Assembly: GCA_026874595.1 (NCBI GenBank)
Contig: CM049317.1
Span: 18,133,382-18,197,381 of the forward strand
Length of the DNA stretch: 64,000 nt
Reading direction: 5' to 3'
DNA from: Sipunculus nudus
Lineage: Eukaryota; Annelida; Sipuncula; Golfingiida; Sipunculidae
Shown here: positions 47,469 through 61,153 of the stretch, piece after piece
How the letters are laid out: each line of letters begins with the position of its first letter
Position numbering within the stretch: position 1 is the first letter of the stretch
Made by a program: the position numbers and the translations under genes
Notes under the pieces: generated by a model
Seen by the model: the letters and a program-made list of their open reading frames with translations, nothing else
What the model was told of the DNA's origin: nothing
Database searches by the model: none

Positions 47469-49330
47469 CTTAAATGTTTGGGGGTTAGATAACCCCAAAA
47501 AGAGTAAATCTGTATTTAGATGGGCCAAATTGCAAGGGGCTGATATAATATTCTTACAAGAAACACGTGGAACTACAGAAAAAAAGAGAATCCGTTGAGT
47601 AATAAATGGAATGGGGAAAAAAGCTTTTTATAGCCATGCAAACTCATCTAGTAGAGGACGTACTGTTATCATTAAAAAGAATTTAGAAATAGAAGATGAG
47701 TTAAAAGTACACAGTTCTCAAGATGGAAGGATTCTAATAATTGGATTAAAAATAAAGGGAATAGAATATTAGTTAATAAACATTTATGTACCAAATATGA
47801 CAAATGAACAAAACAGATTTTACATTAGACTCTATAACTTAATACAGCAGCATATAGAAAATACAGACAATGTCTTAGTAGGAGGAGATTTTAATAGAGT
47901 TTTTTTATGTTATTTTGGATAAAAAAAAAGGAGGAACAAAAGATATTAAGAAAAATGTAGTAGAAAACTTAAAAAAAAACAATAGATTATTTATCATTCA
48001 CTGATATTTTTAGAATCAAACACCCATCAAAGAAACGTTATACATGGAGACAAAAGAATGGTAACATTTGCTCTAGATTAGATTATTGGTGGATCTCACA
48101 AATGTTACAAGATACAGTTAAAGAAAAATATATTGAACCATTCATCCAGACCATTGCGCAGTAATTTTGGAATTAGAACACACATCAGATAAAGAAAAAA
48201 AAGTAAAGGCTATTGGAAATTAAATGGAGATATATTACAAGAAGCAGAAATTGCGGAAAAAGAACAAAGAAAAAAGTATGGGATAAAGAGTACCGTGATA
48301 TTAAAGATGACAGGGTTAAATCGGAATTACGTACTAGACAAGACTGTTTAGTATATTATATTTAGAAAAAAAAGAGCTAAAGAAAGAAGATCAAAAGAAG
48401 AGAGTCTTAACCAAAATCTACAGGTTTTGCAAGAAACATTAGACACATCCGAAGTATGTCATAGTAAAGCTTTAGAAGATGAAATAACTTCAGTTAAGAA
48501 TCACCTGGCAGATATTGATAATAACAAAACACAAGGTCGTATGCTTAGATCTTAAAATTAATTGGTTAGAACATGAAGAAAAAAATTCTAAATAATTCCT
48601 CAACTTAGAGAAGTATAATAGTGGACAAAAATGTATAAGAAAATTAGTGTCAACTACAGGAGAAATAGTAACCAAGGGAAAAGAAATTTTAGAAATGCAA
48701 AAGGAATTTTATCAGAAGTTATGTTGTTCACAAGCAAACAACACTCAGAAGGAGTTGGATGAATACTTGGATAAAATAAAGTTGCCAGTGTTATCCCAAT
48801 TAAATTCAGAATATTTAGGTAAAGAAATTACAGAAGAAGAATGTTATTTAACTCTTAAAACATTTGCAAAAAAAAAACAAAAGGCCAGGAAATGATGGCA
48901 CATCCGCAGAATTTTATCAAAAGTTTTGGCCCCTTTTCGGCTCAACATTTAATAGATCATTTCAAAAAGGGGAATTGTCGTCTTCTCAAAAACAGGCAGT
49001 AATAACATTTATTGACAAGAAAAAGGATAGAACATTATTAAAAGATGGGATGCCTATACCTCTATTAAACGTAGATTACAAAATTTTATATAAAAAAACG
49101 TTAGCATTAAGATTAAAAAAGATTATGCCAGAAATTGTTAATGGGAATCAAACTGGATATATTCAGGGAAGATATATAGGGGGGAAAATATAAGAATTAT
49201 ATCAGACCTTTTAGAATAAACAATAAAAATTTACCTGGGATATTAATCAGCATAGATTTTGAAAAAGCTTTTGATTCCTTGGAATGGAACTTTATGATAT
49301 TATTTTTGGAGAAATATAAACTGATTTGAT
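47469..49330 (+). mobile_element. LINE (L1/Tx1-like), endonuclease plus partial reverse transcriptase, dead
   Basis: Broken frames in order give NVWGLDNPKKSKSVFRWAKL and ADIIFLQETRG (AP endonuclease start), SRGRTVIIKK, GGDFN, KRYTWRQKNGNICSRLDYW (endonuclease end), then KEITEEECYLTL, RPGNDGTSAEFYQKFW, GNQTGYIQGR and ISIDFEKAFDSLEWNF (reverse transcriptase start). The order and motifs are those of an L1/Tx1-type second ORF. Many stops and frameshifts are present. It ends before the catalytic YADD motif, so it is truncated at 3'. It lies in the same orientation as the first PAN-EGF gene, in the interval between the paralogues. Confidence 0.85.
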
Positions 49331-49334
49331 CAAA

Positions 49335-49650
49335 AATGGTCAGTAGATGTCTCAAATAACTGGATAAAACAATAAACAACAGCAGATGCCCGGATAAAAC
49401 ATGCTTAACATCAGAATCCAGCTTGGGGTCGGAAAACCCAATTCAGGAGCACTTCAAACAAACACAAAATAGATATATGTTTTCTAACAAATGCAGGCCT
49501 CCGCCATATGGGAGTTCATTAATAGGGGTTACATTCCGCATCAGTGTTTTAATTTTCTCATTAGCCCATACTCCCAGGTTCATCTGTTCATATGTTTCCA
49601 AAACAAGTGTTTGCATGCACTTTTCCGGCCCATATTCCCTGTTGAGTCGA
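49335..49650. other. Spacer, nothing recognised
   Basis: No supported feature. Confidence 0.35.
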
Positions 49651-49657
49651 GCATATG

Positions 49658-49835
49658 TGACTGTACATTTGTGAATATTTATAGTTCCAGACCATTAACC
49701 GGATCCACATCAAATTCTAATCGCTTCTTCGTTGGCCCATTTCCTGGTTGCCGTGAATATTTCATGATATTCCGTTTATGATAGATTTGAGGTATCTTGT
49801 GAAGACACACATAAAACACGCACTCAACCCCTAAC

Positions 49836-49866
<31 letters not shown>

Positions 49867-49915
49867 GCATAAGAATGGTAATGAACGCATGCACTCCTGG
49901 CGGAGGCAATAAATA
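49658..49915. repeat. Interspersed repeat R3, copy 2 (with C run)
   Basis: It matches 37145-37345 over several blocks. A C run (49837-49852) followed by (AC)n lies where copy 1 has only (AC)n. Confidence 0.6.
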
Positions 49916-49919
49916 AAAC

Positions 49920-51445
49920 CAAACCGGACATTTGATTGTTGCTGAGGCAAGGACGAGGAGACGCCTGTATTATGTATCCATGTAATACAATAATATTTTC
50001 GTCTACAACTGAATGTGATAATATTAAAGTGGTATATTGTAAAGGTAATTGCCTCAACCTGAAACAATGATGCATCTAGCATAGGATCCATTTGAGGGCG
50101 AAAGTATTAGTTAACACCTATTATCAATGGATTAGTTAATTTATGCGTGCTTCAATGCACGCCAGTTTATAGAATTACCTTGAAAATACTGTTTTTGTAT
50201 ATATATATATAATATCTCATCAAGACCACATCCCTGTTAAATATTCCCTGAATGACCATAGGCGTCAGAAATTGGAAGTCAGGAAAACTTATTGCTATCT
50301 GTGTCCGATTTAATAAACTTCCTCTGGTATGCAAACCTCACCACAGATTAAGATGAAACTTACCAATGACTTAATTTAAAAAGCAGGTGCACAGAACAAA
50401 AAAACAATCATGCCGACAGACGGATAAACAGAAAGATACACAGTATTCAAGAAAGGCAACAAATCAGATTATTTCCTCATCTACAAGCATGAAAACACTT
50501 TATGAATAAAAGTCATTTTGTTTGACTCATTGTGACCTTTTATTTCTATTTTTGCAGTCGTTACGTGTTCTCATGATAAATAAAATACAAACAAGATGGC
50601 AGATAAGAGGCAATAAAATCGATAGGCCATCTTTAAGAGGGCAACGTCAGCATGGCATAACGCCTAAGGATGGTTGTACTTATGGTAATTAGCCATATAT
50701 AGTCTCCAAATCCCCTGACATATAAAACGCATAGTATGTTTGACCAGATATCTCGAAATTATGTGTTAATTTTGTTAGCGTGTTGAAGAATCTGTGCAAT
50801 TTTATGGATTTTTCATTTAACAAATATTAATATGAATAAAAAAAATAATCTTGAATGAACGAGAAATCCATAAACCAAATAAACGGCTATTTAATATTGG
50901 TGATCCTGGTTATTTTTTTTTTCTCATAAAATCCTACCTGTTCGGAGAAATACGAGATAAAATACCGAAACAGTCCATACGAGTAAGGCTACATTGGACA
51001 ACGCCATGCTGTTTTATATGGATCAGGTTCGTCTAATCACTAAAGTAATAGGAAAGTATACAACAAGGCCAACTCAACGGCAGGTCACCGAACTCTTCTT
51101 GAAGGCTGGTGAAAAGGAGAATGGTCAAGCACATGCGCACTCTGATATACACCAAGGAAGTACCCTGAGCTAATACCTAAGTAAATTCAGTCTACATTGT
51201 ACATCATGCTGTAAGGTCAAAGTAAGGCTGCTTTTCCATTTACGCAGCAATCTCATGCGTTTGCGGCGCTGCCAGTCTATTTTCGTATACGCGTTTTGTA
51301 TGCGTCTGCGGCGCAGCAACCGGATGCACTTTTCACATTGCTGAACAGACTCAAAGACAAAAGGACAGCATTGGTATAGGGAAACCCCACATGCGACGCC
51401 ATTTCGGCGAATTTGCCATGGATGAACTCTGTGCGCGGTAAAGTT
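49920..51445. other. Spacer, nothing recognised
   Basis: A GC-richer patch at 51230-51330 carries two similar GCGGCGC.GCCAG-type motifs, possibly part of a small element. No gene. Confidence 0.4.
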
Positions 51446-51449
51446 GAGT

Positions 51450-51610
51450 GTTTTTCTGATATCTCTGGCAGAATAAGACTATTTTATCTGGATATTTTGA
51501 CTTCTTTGGACATGCATAAATAATGCATCAATAATGTTTTTCTGATATCTCTGGCAGAATAAGACTATTTTATCTGGATATTTTGACTTCTTTGGACATG
51601 CATAAATAAT
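51450..51610. repeat. 86-bp tandem duplication
   Basis: The segment from GTTTTTCTGATATCTCTGGC to TGGACATGCATAAATAAT occurs twice in tandem (starts at 51450 and 51536) with no visible change over the shared part. Confidence 0.9.
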
Positions 51611-51705
51611 TATTTATAATCGATTATGCAAAAATGCAATCCATTTAATCGATTATGAAAGAAAACGTCCAAGTATCGATATTATCGGTTAATTGGCACA
51701 CCACT

Positions 51706-51708
<3 letters not shown>

Positions 51709-51783
<75 letters not shown>
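51709..51783. repeat. (TA)n microsatellite
   Basis: Pure TA tract of about 75 bases. Confidence 0.9.
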
Positions 51784-51785
<2 letters not shown>

Positions 51786-52049
51786 TATATAGAGCCATTA
51801 TGATATTCATGTTATATAAATATTTAGTTAGTTTAATGTCGTCGAACAGTAATAGCGATGTAACGCAATCTGTTAAATGAATATTGTACTAATCAACTAC
51901 AAACAATGATTTGTTTTGAAATCCGTGCGGGAAATGAGTGGCTGATCTCAGTGTTTTCATCACACCAAATAACAGGTACATATATTGATATATCACTCAT
52001 TGCTCGGCATAGTAAAGTCGTTCGTCTGCGTTCCTTGCGTATAGAACAT

Positions 52050-52275
52050 TAAGGGTCACAGGTAGATATGACTATAAACTTTATCTAACACGGTCAGTAC
52101 GTGTATACACGTTAACAGTCACGGTCATTATGACTATATACTTTACCTATCACGGTCAATATGACTATAAACTTTAACTGTCACTTTTTATATGACGAAA
52201 CACTTAACCAATCACGGTTAATATGACTATACACTGTCTATATAACTATCGATATAACTATATACTTTACAGAAC
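52050..52275. repeat. Short minisatellite, about 6 units
   Basis: Units follow CACGGTCAATATGACTATA then AACTTTA, about 35 bp each, with length changes. Confidence 0.75.
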
Positions 52276-52290
52276 AGATTTTATTCACAA

Positions 52291-52705
52291 AAGCGTCCCC
52301 TGGTGGAGATTAGTGTGAAATACAATCTAGTCTCTAACAGACACCAGGTGCCGTTACTGCTCTGCCCCAGTACGTCTGTTATTAGACGCCATATTCTTAT
52401 TCAAGAATCTTGAATAACGCAAGTATCTTTTGGCATGCACAAGGAATCCCCCCCCCCCCAGCATACATAGGTTCATCTAGCATGGATGTCATCCTTGCAC
52501 AGACCCGGCAAACCCCCCAAAAAAGATAAGTAAACAACACTGCTGTTTGTTACAAAAATTATCCGCTTTTGCTGGTCTGTGCATGGACGAGTTCCATGCT
52601 GAATTCACCTCTAATAACAGACGAACTGGTGCAGAGCAGCAGCGGCACCTTGCGTCTTTTGGAGAGACTAATACAAAAATAGTTTCGTTGTTAATCAGTA
52701 GGTGG
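52291..52705. mobile_element. Fold-back (long inverted repeat) element
   Basis: The left arm (52291-52515) and right arm (52560-52705, reverse-complemented) match in several blocks: AGGTGCCG..CTGCTCTG, CAGTACGTCTGTTATTAG against CAGTTCGTCTGTTATTAG, and AGCATGGATGTCATCC against AGCATGGAACTCGTCC, then TGCACAGACC. The left arm has about 90 extra bases, including a C run. The whole could form a large hairpin. No coding sequence. Confidence 0.7.
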
Positions 52706-52709
52706 CGCT

Positions 52710-53194
52710 ACATGATAATGCAAGGATTAAAACGGATATCCCTGACGCATAGCAAGGTGCAAAGTGGCAAGGTCAGCAATAAAGTGAAATGAATTGGAAC
52801 AAAAGATGTGCTGGAATAACATATTACAAAAATTATAAATAAATTGATGAATTAAAGTTGATGGAGATCACAGGCAATATAAGTAAAGGAAAACTGGATA
52901 CCCCCTTCTCATAAGGGAAACAAGCACCTGCTATCCGTACTTAGGCAAGCATTATAATCACCCTTTTTTAAAGATTGCTGTAAGTGGAATACAAAGTGTC
53001 TGCATAAATGCACATAAATGTGTGTGCCCCCATACATGCAAACAAATCCACAACATATGTATATATCTAGATCTAATAGTCTGCAGGGACAATGATGTGT
53101 GTACTAGCCGATTGAATTCTGTATCCTTCATTGGACTGTTAGATATATAAAATAGTTTACAAATTATTAAGAGGTTTGATACTACAAAAATAAA

Positions 53195-53249
<55 letters not shown>

Positions 53250-53615
53250 ATCCCTGGCCTGCAGAGTATAATTTTTAATTGTGTGATGTATCTATGAGTT
53301 TTGGCTGATGGAAAAAGGATCGAAGGGCTGGAAGGGTTCTGTGTTCGAGGTCAAAAAAGTTGAAGACTAAGATAAACTGCAATTTATATATGTGATACAG
53401 AGACAGGCACATTAATTGACTGTTTTGGGGTAAACATGAATATGGAATTACAATACTGGATGGCTTTAGATTCTATCTATTGATGTCTCAAATATCCTGA
53501 AACTAACAGTAGCCAACAATGTTAAGCTCCACAATGTCTACGGCTGATAAAGGAGTGAATACTAAATAGGAAAATATTATATCAATAACTGTGGTGCGAA
53601 TTAATTTACAAAATT
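52710..53615. other. Spacer with (TA)n at 53193-53242
   Basis: Nothing coding was recognised. Confidence 0.45.
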
Positions 53616-53619
53616 TACT

Positions 53620-54930
53620 CAGTTGAACTAACATTCTGCTGTCACTATTCATGAGACTTTCCATTTTCAATACATTTTGATGGGTGTAGGTATCTGTAGG
53701 GAAATAATTTTTCCTGGCATCTTTTTACTTCATGTGTTGCATATGATAAGATGATGAAATTCGTCCCCTATTTAATTTTTGTTGCACAGTTTAAAAAATT
53801 TCCAAATTTAAAGGTATTGGTCGCTGGAGTGTTCGTTAATTAGTAGATTACAGTTCCTTGTCCTAAATTTACCTATTTCTATTGCTTGGTTCCAAGGCAG
53901 TTAGAAGAGGTAGTTCTCGTAGCCAAAGTTGCATTTGTAAAGTCTATAGTTGGAACCAGAGGATGAGTTTTTGATTTATGAAGTCCAATCCTGCGTGAAT
54001 ACGTCTAATTGTTTTTGCTTGAATGTTGCTTTTATCCAGTTAACGCTGAATTTTTCGGGTTCATTAAATATGTTTGACAACCTATAAAAGTTAAGCGTGT
54101 TTTGGATGTGTTTTAGCCGAGTAGGTGTGTAAATATGGCCTCCCCTTGACCGACAATCAATTAATTTGTAGATGGTGCAGTAAAACTTTTCCTCACCACC
54201 TGCCACAATCTTTAACAAAAATCCAACTATTCTGTTATAAACCGCTTGTTTGAGTTAGGTTCTACCTAAATCTCCATACACCATACATGTAGCAGTAGAG
54301 CTATTTATCTACATCAACATTTTACAAAATATAGGATGTAATCTCTCAACTGAGTCGACTAACTTACTTTTATTTCCCCATATTTCACAGCCATGTAATA
54401 AAACAGGAACAACTAAAGCAGTACTTTAAGGGACAGCTGTTCTTTCCTGCCTTTGCAAAGCAATTCAAACATAGCATTATCATTAAAACTTAAGCTAAGG
54501 TAGGTATAGTAATCTTGAACATCTAATAGGCTGGTGTTATCCTTAAATGATGGCAAATTTCTTATCTTACTTTCTGAAAATAAATTATTTTGTTCTATAA
54601 GACATTAACTGCTAGAGTCAAGTAGTTGCAAAATATGTTCTTTTTTCCTAGAGCACTGTGCAGTCCCTTTTCCGTCTCAGATAATAATACTGTATCGTCA
54701 GTGTATAACAAGACGTGAATGTTGTGATATACTTTTATATCATCATCAGATAAGCTATTTCTTATTGACTAGGTGAGATCAGATAACCCTGAACTGTCTT
54801 TGCTAGGATGCATTTCTAGATCATTTAAAAATAAGGCAAACAAAATTAGGGACAGGTTTACCCCGTGGCGCAAACAAACGAACTCTGGGTTTCTATAAAT
54901 GTACAACAGGTGAACAGGGGAAGGCGAGTA
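53620..54930 (-). mobile_element. LINE fragment: reverse transcriptase with YTDD motif and C-terminal domain
   Basis: Minus-strand frames in order give RHGVNLSLILFALFLNDLE, then LLYTDDTVLLSETEKGL (catalytic YxDD), DVQDYYTYL, VPVLLHGCEIWGNKS and a C-terminal WIKATFKQKQLDVFTQDWTS. This is the 3' half of a non-LTR reverse transcriptase plus its typical C-terminal region. Frameshifts make it inactive. It is a different family from the LINE at 47469-49330. Confidence 0.85.
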
Positions 54931-54934
54931 TGTT

Positions 54935-55630
54935 CTGACTCATTATGTTTCATTTGTGACACATTTCAAAGAATTAAACAAAGACACAGAAACAAACAAA
55001 TTCGGATTTCGTGAGACATTGTAACTGACCATAACACCCAAATAAATGTACCAGTCACTGAATCAGAATTTTTTTGCAGAATTAAACTGAAAAGCAAAAA
55101 GACCTTTGCTGCAGACAAGAGTATTACATGAAAATTTTAAAGCTGGTATTTATAAAACACTCATCTGACATAATACAGTAGATCTTCCCATCTCTCGTCA
55201 ATACTATTTTTAGGACTTTCTTGTTCTTTATCTTCTTAACCATCGGAGCCCTCAACTTTGTAGCTTTGTAATTTCTTCTTTAATGAAGACCTTATCCCTA
55301 CCTGGTAGGTTCTTAAAGTTCCTCTTGTATCTTATAAGTTTGATTTTCGATTGCCTGCTCACAAAACGACCATCGACATACTGCCTCAGCCATTGGTGTT
55401 CCATTCTTATTCTTGAAATCATTACACATACGTGACATCATCATTGCTAGAAACAGCAATGACTATTCGAACAAGTCTTTATAATTTTATTGTAAAATAT
55501 TCACTGTACACAACATTCCATTCTAATTACTGAAATCACCAAATTATTCAAACATGTGAATGAATCAACAACTATACTAGGGCTGCATCAATATACCGAT
55601 ACGAATCGATACGTAATGTCGATACGGTTA
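54935..55630. other. Spacer, possibly the 5' remnant of the LINE
   Basis: No confident motif. Confidence 0.35.
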
Positions 55631-55638
55631 CCGATATA

Positions 55639-56906
<1,268 letters not shown>

Positions 56907-56909
56907 TAC

Positions 56910-58670
56910 TTTGCATACTGTACCGAGGAAAGAACAACTGCTAACAAATCTGGATACAAGTCTAATTTGGACTATTAACGTAACTAAATATAAAACTATA
57001 GCCACTATAAACATAAATATAGGTATTTGGTATTTTGACTGTTAAAACCTAAACAAATATTTTGCCATGTATTATCGACTGGATAAGAAATATATAGGGA
57101 TATACGTGTGTCAGGGCTATAAAGAAAAGCAGGCGCGTGTGAACGATGCAAAGGGAATACTAGTATTCCTGACATGCACCTTGTTTGCCAGGGGGACAAT
57201 CCACCGAAGTAAGAGCTGAAGCCCGAAACCCGCCCATCCCATCCAGGGCAAAAGCAGTGCTCATGACAATGTAGTCCCCACCAAGGATATCAACATCTTC
57301 TTGATATCTCGTAATACGGTATATATATATGTTTAATATGTGTAACTTTTGCTTCACACTCAACACTTTTTGTTTTCATTATTCAATGTATTTTTTTTTC
57401 GCTAAAAATCCTGATGTTTTATTAAGACTATTGAAACAAGGGATTTTTTTTTTTTTAATTTTTTTTTATGAGATGCGGGATTAAAATAGTTTTGAGGTAA
57501 ATATAAAGAAGGTAGGAAGTGGAAAAAACGGAAATATTATCTTGAAATCATTGTCTTAGAATGGAAAGCATTATTCCCTAAAACCGAGGAACAAATGATA
57601 TGTTGTCCCCAATACACTTTGTCCCAATCCCTAAAATGCAATTCTTTATCGATATTCATATTACATATTGAAACCATTAATATAATTGTTTTATTTGTTT
57701 AATTCTGTGAACTCATTACAGCATGTAATTCGCTTTATAATCCATCATTTTGCTTCTATATAAATTTGATTCGAGTGGTAGCCCTTTATTTCTCGCTTAT
57801 ATACCTGTCAAGGATTACTGGAAATTCCGTGTTCGACATCAGACGATATAAATGATCAAATCCTTGGGGGAATTTACAGTAAACGCAGAAAAATGTGATT
57901 AATTCATGATTCAAATTCACGGAAATATGCGAAAAATGGGTAATTTCGTGACTTGAAAACATCCTATGATCTCAAGACCAAATACAAAAGAACGACGGAA
58001 AGAGGGAGTGCAAAGTCTTTAACAAAATCACTGCTTTAATAATCAATATATCATTGAATGTGGTTATGCATGGAAAAAGGGTTTGGATAATGTTACTGCT
58101 CGTATTACGTATCTTAAGCCATTTATTAAACAACAAATTAGGCTATCCTTTGAAATAATCACCTATATCAAACCCTCAATATCAAAAAGATAACGGTGCA
58201 GCTTGCCGAGGTTTTTACTCTATTTTCTTTTTAAATAAAAATATGCATGTGCCTGCCAGGATTGGTGTGATATGAATATTTTTTTAATCGATTGTTTTTA
58301 TTAACTGTTTTTTTTATTTATTAAATATCTAGTGAAAAGGGAAAATATAATTAGTTATGATGTTTATAAAAAATTTAGAAACATTGTATCCGCAGAACTT
58401 TAATAAAGAAAATGATACACAAAGGAAAATGATGCGGATCGTCATTACGTATCGGATATCGAATTAAGTGTATCGCAATATGCATTTTACCTAACTATGC
58501 AGACAGATACTCAGCCCTAAGTTATTCCATATTTGTTTAAAACTAATGACTGATTTAAAAAAAAATTAATCTTGTGGTCTGACTTTTATTTCTTTTGATT
58601 CAGACAACACCTCACAGTACTGAATTTTGTTTTATTGTAAAATGATAACTTCACAGCTTAGCTTGTTACT
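56910..58670. other. AT-rich spacer, nothing recognised
   Basis: No gene found. Confidence 0.45.
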
Positions 58671-58674
58671 GGAA

Positions 58675-58677
<3 letters not shown>

Positions 58678-58714
<37 letters not shown>
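58678..58714. repeat. (TA)n microsatellite at LTR-like boundary
   Basis: TA tract ending directly at the TGTTACGG start of the LTR-like element. Confidence 0.9.
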
Positions 58715-58718
<4 letters not shown>

Positions 58719-59493
58719 ACGGAACCTAATATAAACAGATCACGTATGCGTGGTGAACACAAAATTTGTAATGGAGATAAAAAAAATCAGATTCTGTAAC
58801 ACTAGGCAGCGTGAAATGTCTAGGGGAATGAACAAAGAAGTCAGTGGATTTTGTTAACAAATAACAATAATTTATTCTTAAAACAACCCTAACAATACAA
58901 TACACTAAATCGATACAATTATACAGTAAAACGGCCTTATAGCAACAAGTCAATACAATCACACAGAAAGATAATGGTACAATACCTAGATACCAATACC
59001 GTCACCACGATAAGTCCTCTAAATGCAAACACTCGGAGAATGACAGTCCTGTTCTTTCAATAACACAGAAAGAAAATTGCAGTCCAAAAGCATAAAATCC
59101 AGGAGAAAGTCTTTAAAATTGTAAAATTGCCGCATTCGTCGGATAAGGTCTTAGAAACTGACACACGCTTCTACGTCCTCTGGAATCTGCTCTGCTGTCT
59201 GCTCTCTGGTTCTAAAAAAAACAGACCCTTTATATACCTTCACACCCTAAGCCGGGAATTTTCCACTTCTCGAACAGTCTATAAGGTCTTGCACAACACG
59301 CGTTTAAGGAATTCTCTAGAAAGACATAGCCGTGTGTCTCTACACACCAGGCTCATCACGTGACCCACGACCAGGCGTGAAAGCTCAAGGCTCACTTGAC
59401 AACGGGAGTCCAACCAGTACGGATTAAACATAAAATGTAACAACAAAACGAGTTACGCCCGTGTAAAAACACAATAAAAGAACACCTGTAACA
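58715..59493 (+). mobile_element. Solo-LTR-like element, copy 2
   Basis: It begins TGTTACGG and ends CTGTAACA, 779 bp, in the same orientation as 22477-23278 and closely similar along its whole length. The TATA-like CCTTTATATACC lies near 59228 and AATAAA near 59473, again about 20 bases before the end. No clear target duplication, possibly because the left flank is a TA microsatellite. Confidence 0.7.
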
Positions 59494-59499
59494 ATGCGA

Positions 59500-60985
59500 G
59501 TCCATATTTGAATACAGGCATAAAAAGTTTGATCAATGTATAGCTACCTGATTCCTTTTTCTTATTAACAGATCTCCTTGTCTTGCATTGATTACGTCTC
59601 AGGTGCCGACTTCTATTATAGCATCATTAAAAGGGAAGATGTGTTTAAGGGTAAACTTGACACTTTTTCTACAATGGAGATCCTTTGATATTTTGCACGT
59701 GATACCTACATGGCATACTCTGTTTTGAAATAAAAATATGGGGTCAGTCTTCTAATTTTTGCAGTATATGAAGTTCAAAATGGACACTTATGGTGGGTTA
59801 CACCTTTCAGAAAACTGACCAATAGTTTTTTTTCAAAATATTCTACATAAACATGCAGATTTAAATATTACATTTATTAATAGGCAAAAATGTGTTTATA
59901 AATGGGTTAAATTATAAAATATCAGGACACAATGTGAATAATTGTTCGGAGATTACTAGTTTAGTTCACCCCAACAGGTCGATTGCAAGACAGAGAACCA
60001 GTCCACACAAAAATGGCTTCTGTCGTCAACAGCATGTAATCGGCTTTAAAAATGGCTCTAATGCCCAGATAATGCAAAGATCAAAAGAAATGAAATACAT
60101 GAGCAATAAATAATAAGGGTATATTTTTTAGTTATCTCTCTACACCACCAATGTCACTTACAATCATATGGTGATATAAATGCTCTGTCTTGTCACATAT
60201 TTGAAACTATCAAAACTGACACCTGACAAGATCGCCGTTGGTATGTTAATGCACTTTTTTTGACGATTTTCTCTTTTAAAATATCCGAGTCAAAATGTGT
60301 GACTGGTTATAAAATTATTAAACAAAGCTGTTTTGATGAGAACTCCTACAATTTTTTTACATCCTGATTCCTCCATTCAAACCAAGCACTGAAGCGATGA
60401 CTTTTTCATGACAACAGACTTCACAAACGGAAAATTTATTTTTAAATTTTTTGTTTATCTTTATTTTAATCACTTGTATAACAGAAATTTTTAAAAGTCT
60501 TAGTTATTTCATTCGAGTGCAATACCGGTATATATCTTTTCAGTACAGCTGTGTAAATGTAAGCAAAAAAAATACTCTTCCTGTCAGCCATCTTGAAAAA
60601 AGTTTTTTTTTTACTTTACAGTGCTCTCCTTGTTGTTACAGGGTGTGCTTTGTATTTTATATTTTACATGTTCTTGTTTCTGCAAAATAAAGTAATAATA
60701 TTCAACCAGAAAATTAAAAATGTCATCAGTACGATATCAATCAAGTGTTAAGTTCCCCCTTTACACAGCTTGTCTCTCGTATACTTAAAACACTAAGCCA
60801 TTATCTTCAAACCAGAAGCCGGAGCTCTTGAGAGGACAGAACCCTGTTTGGCAATTTATAGAAGGATGGATTTTCAACCGCCCATGCCCAGTCCTTATTC
60901 ATTTCCTGCTGGAGCGTGAGTATTTCGGTGATAAATTCCTTGTTCGTGGTCCTGAATAAGGAAAATTCACGAATCTATTCGTTAC
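59500..60985. other. Spacer and presumed 3' flank of PAN-EGF gene 2
   Basis: No gene was found. This includes whatever 3' UTR the minus-strand gene has. No close polyadenylation signal was identified. Confidence 0.4.

Positions 60986-60988
<3 letters not shown>

Positions 60989-61020
<32 letters not shown>
60989..61020. repeat. (TC)n microsatellite
   Basis: TC tract immediately downstream of the minus-strand gene's stop, so (GA)n in its presumed 3' UTR. Confidence 0.9.
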
Positions 61021-61023
<3 letters not shown>

Positions 61024-61025
61024 CA

Positions 61026-61153
61026 CTAGTCATCTACTTCTTGTTGACAGTACACTCCTGTCCAGCTGCTGGTACAGGAACACGTGTACCCATCCACGCC
61101 TTCATGGCATGTACCTCCGTGTCGACAAGGATTGCTGGCACATTCGGCCACCT
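61026..61153 (-). CDS. PAN-EGF gene 2, exon 4 (EGF, stop)
   Basis: The acceptor is TTTTCAG, stop TAG at 61028-61026, phase 1 start. Six Cys in EGF spacing (CASNPC, GGTC, YTCSC, GVYC). It is three codons longer than the partner exon. Confidence 0.88.
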
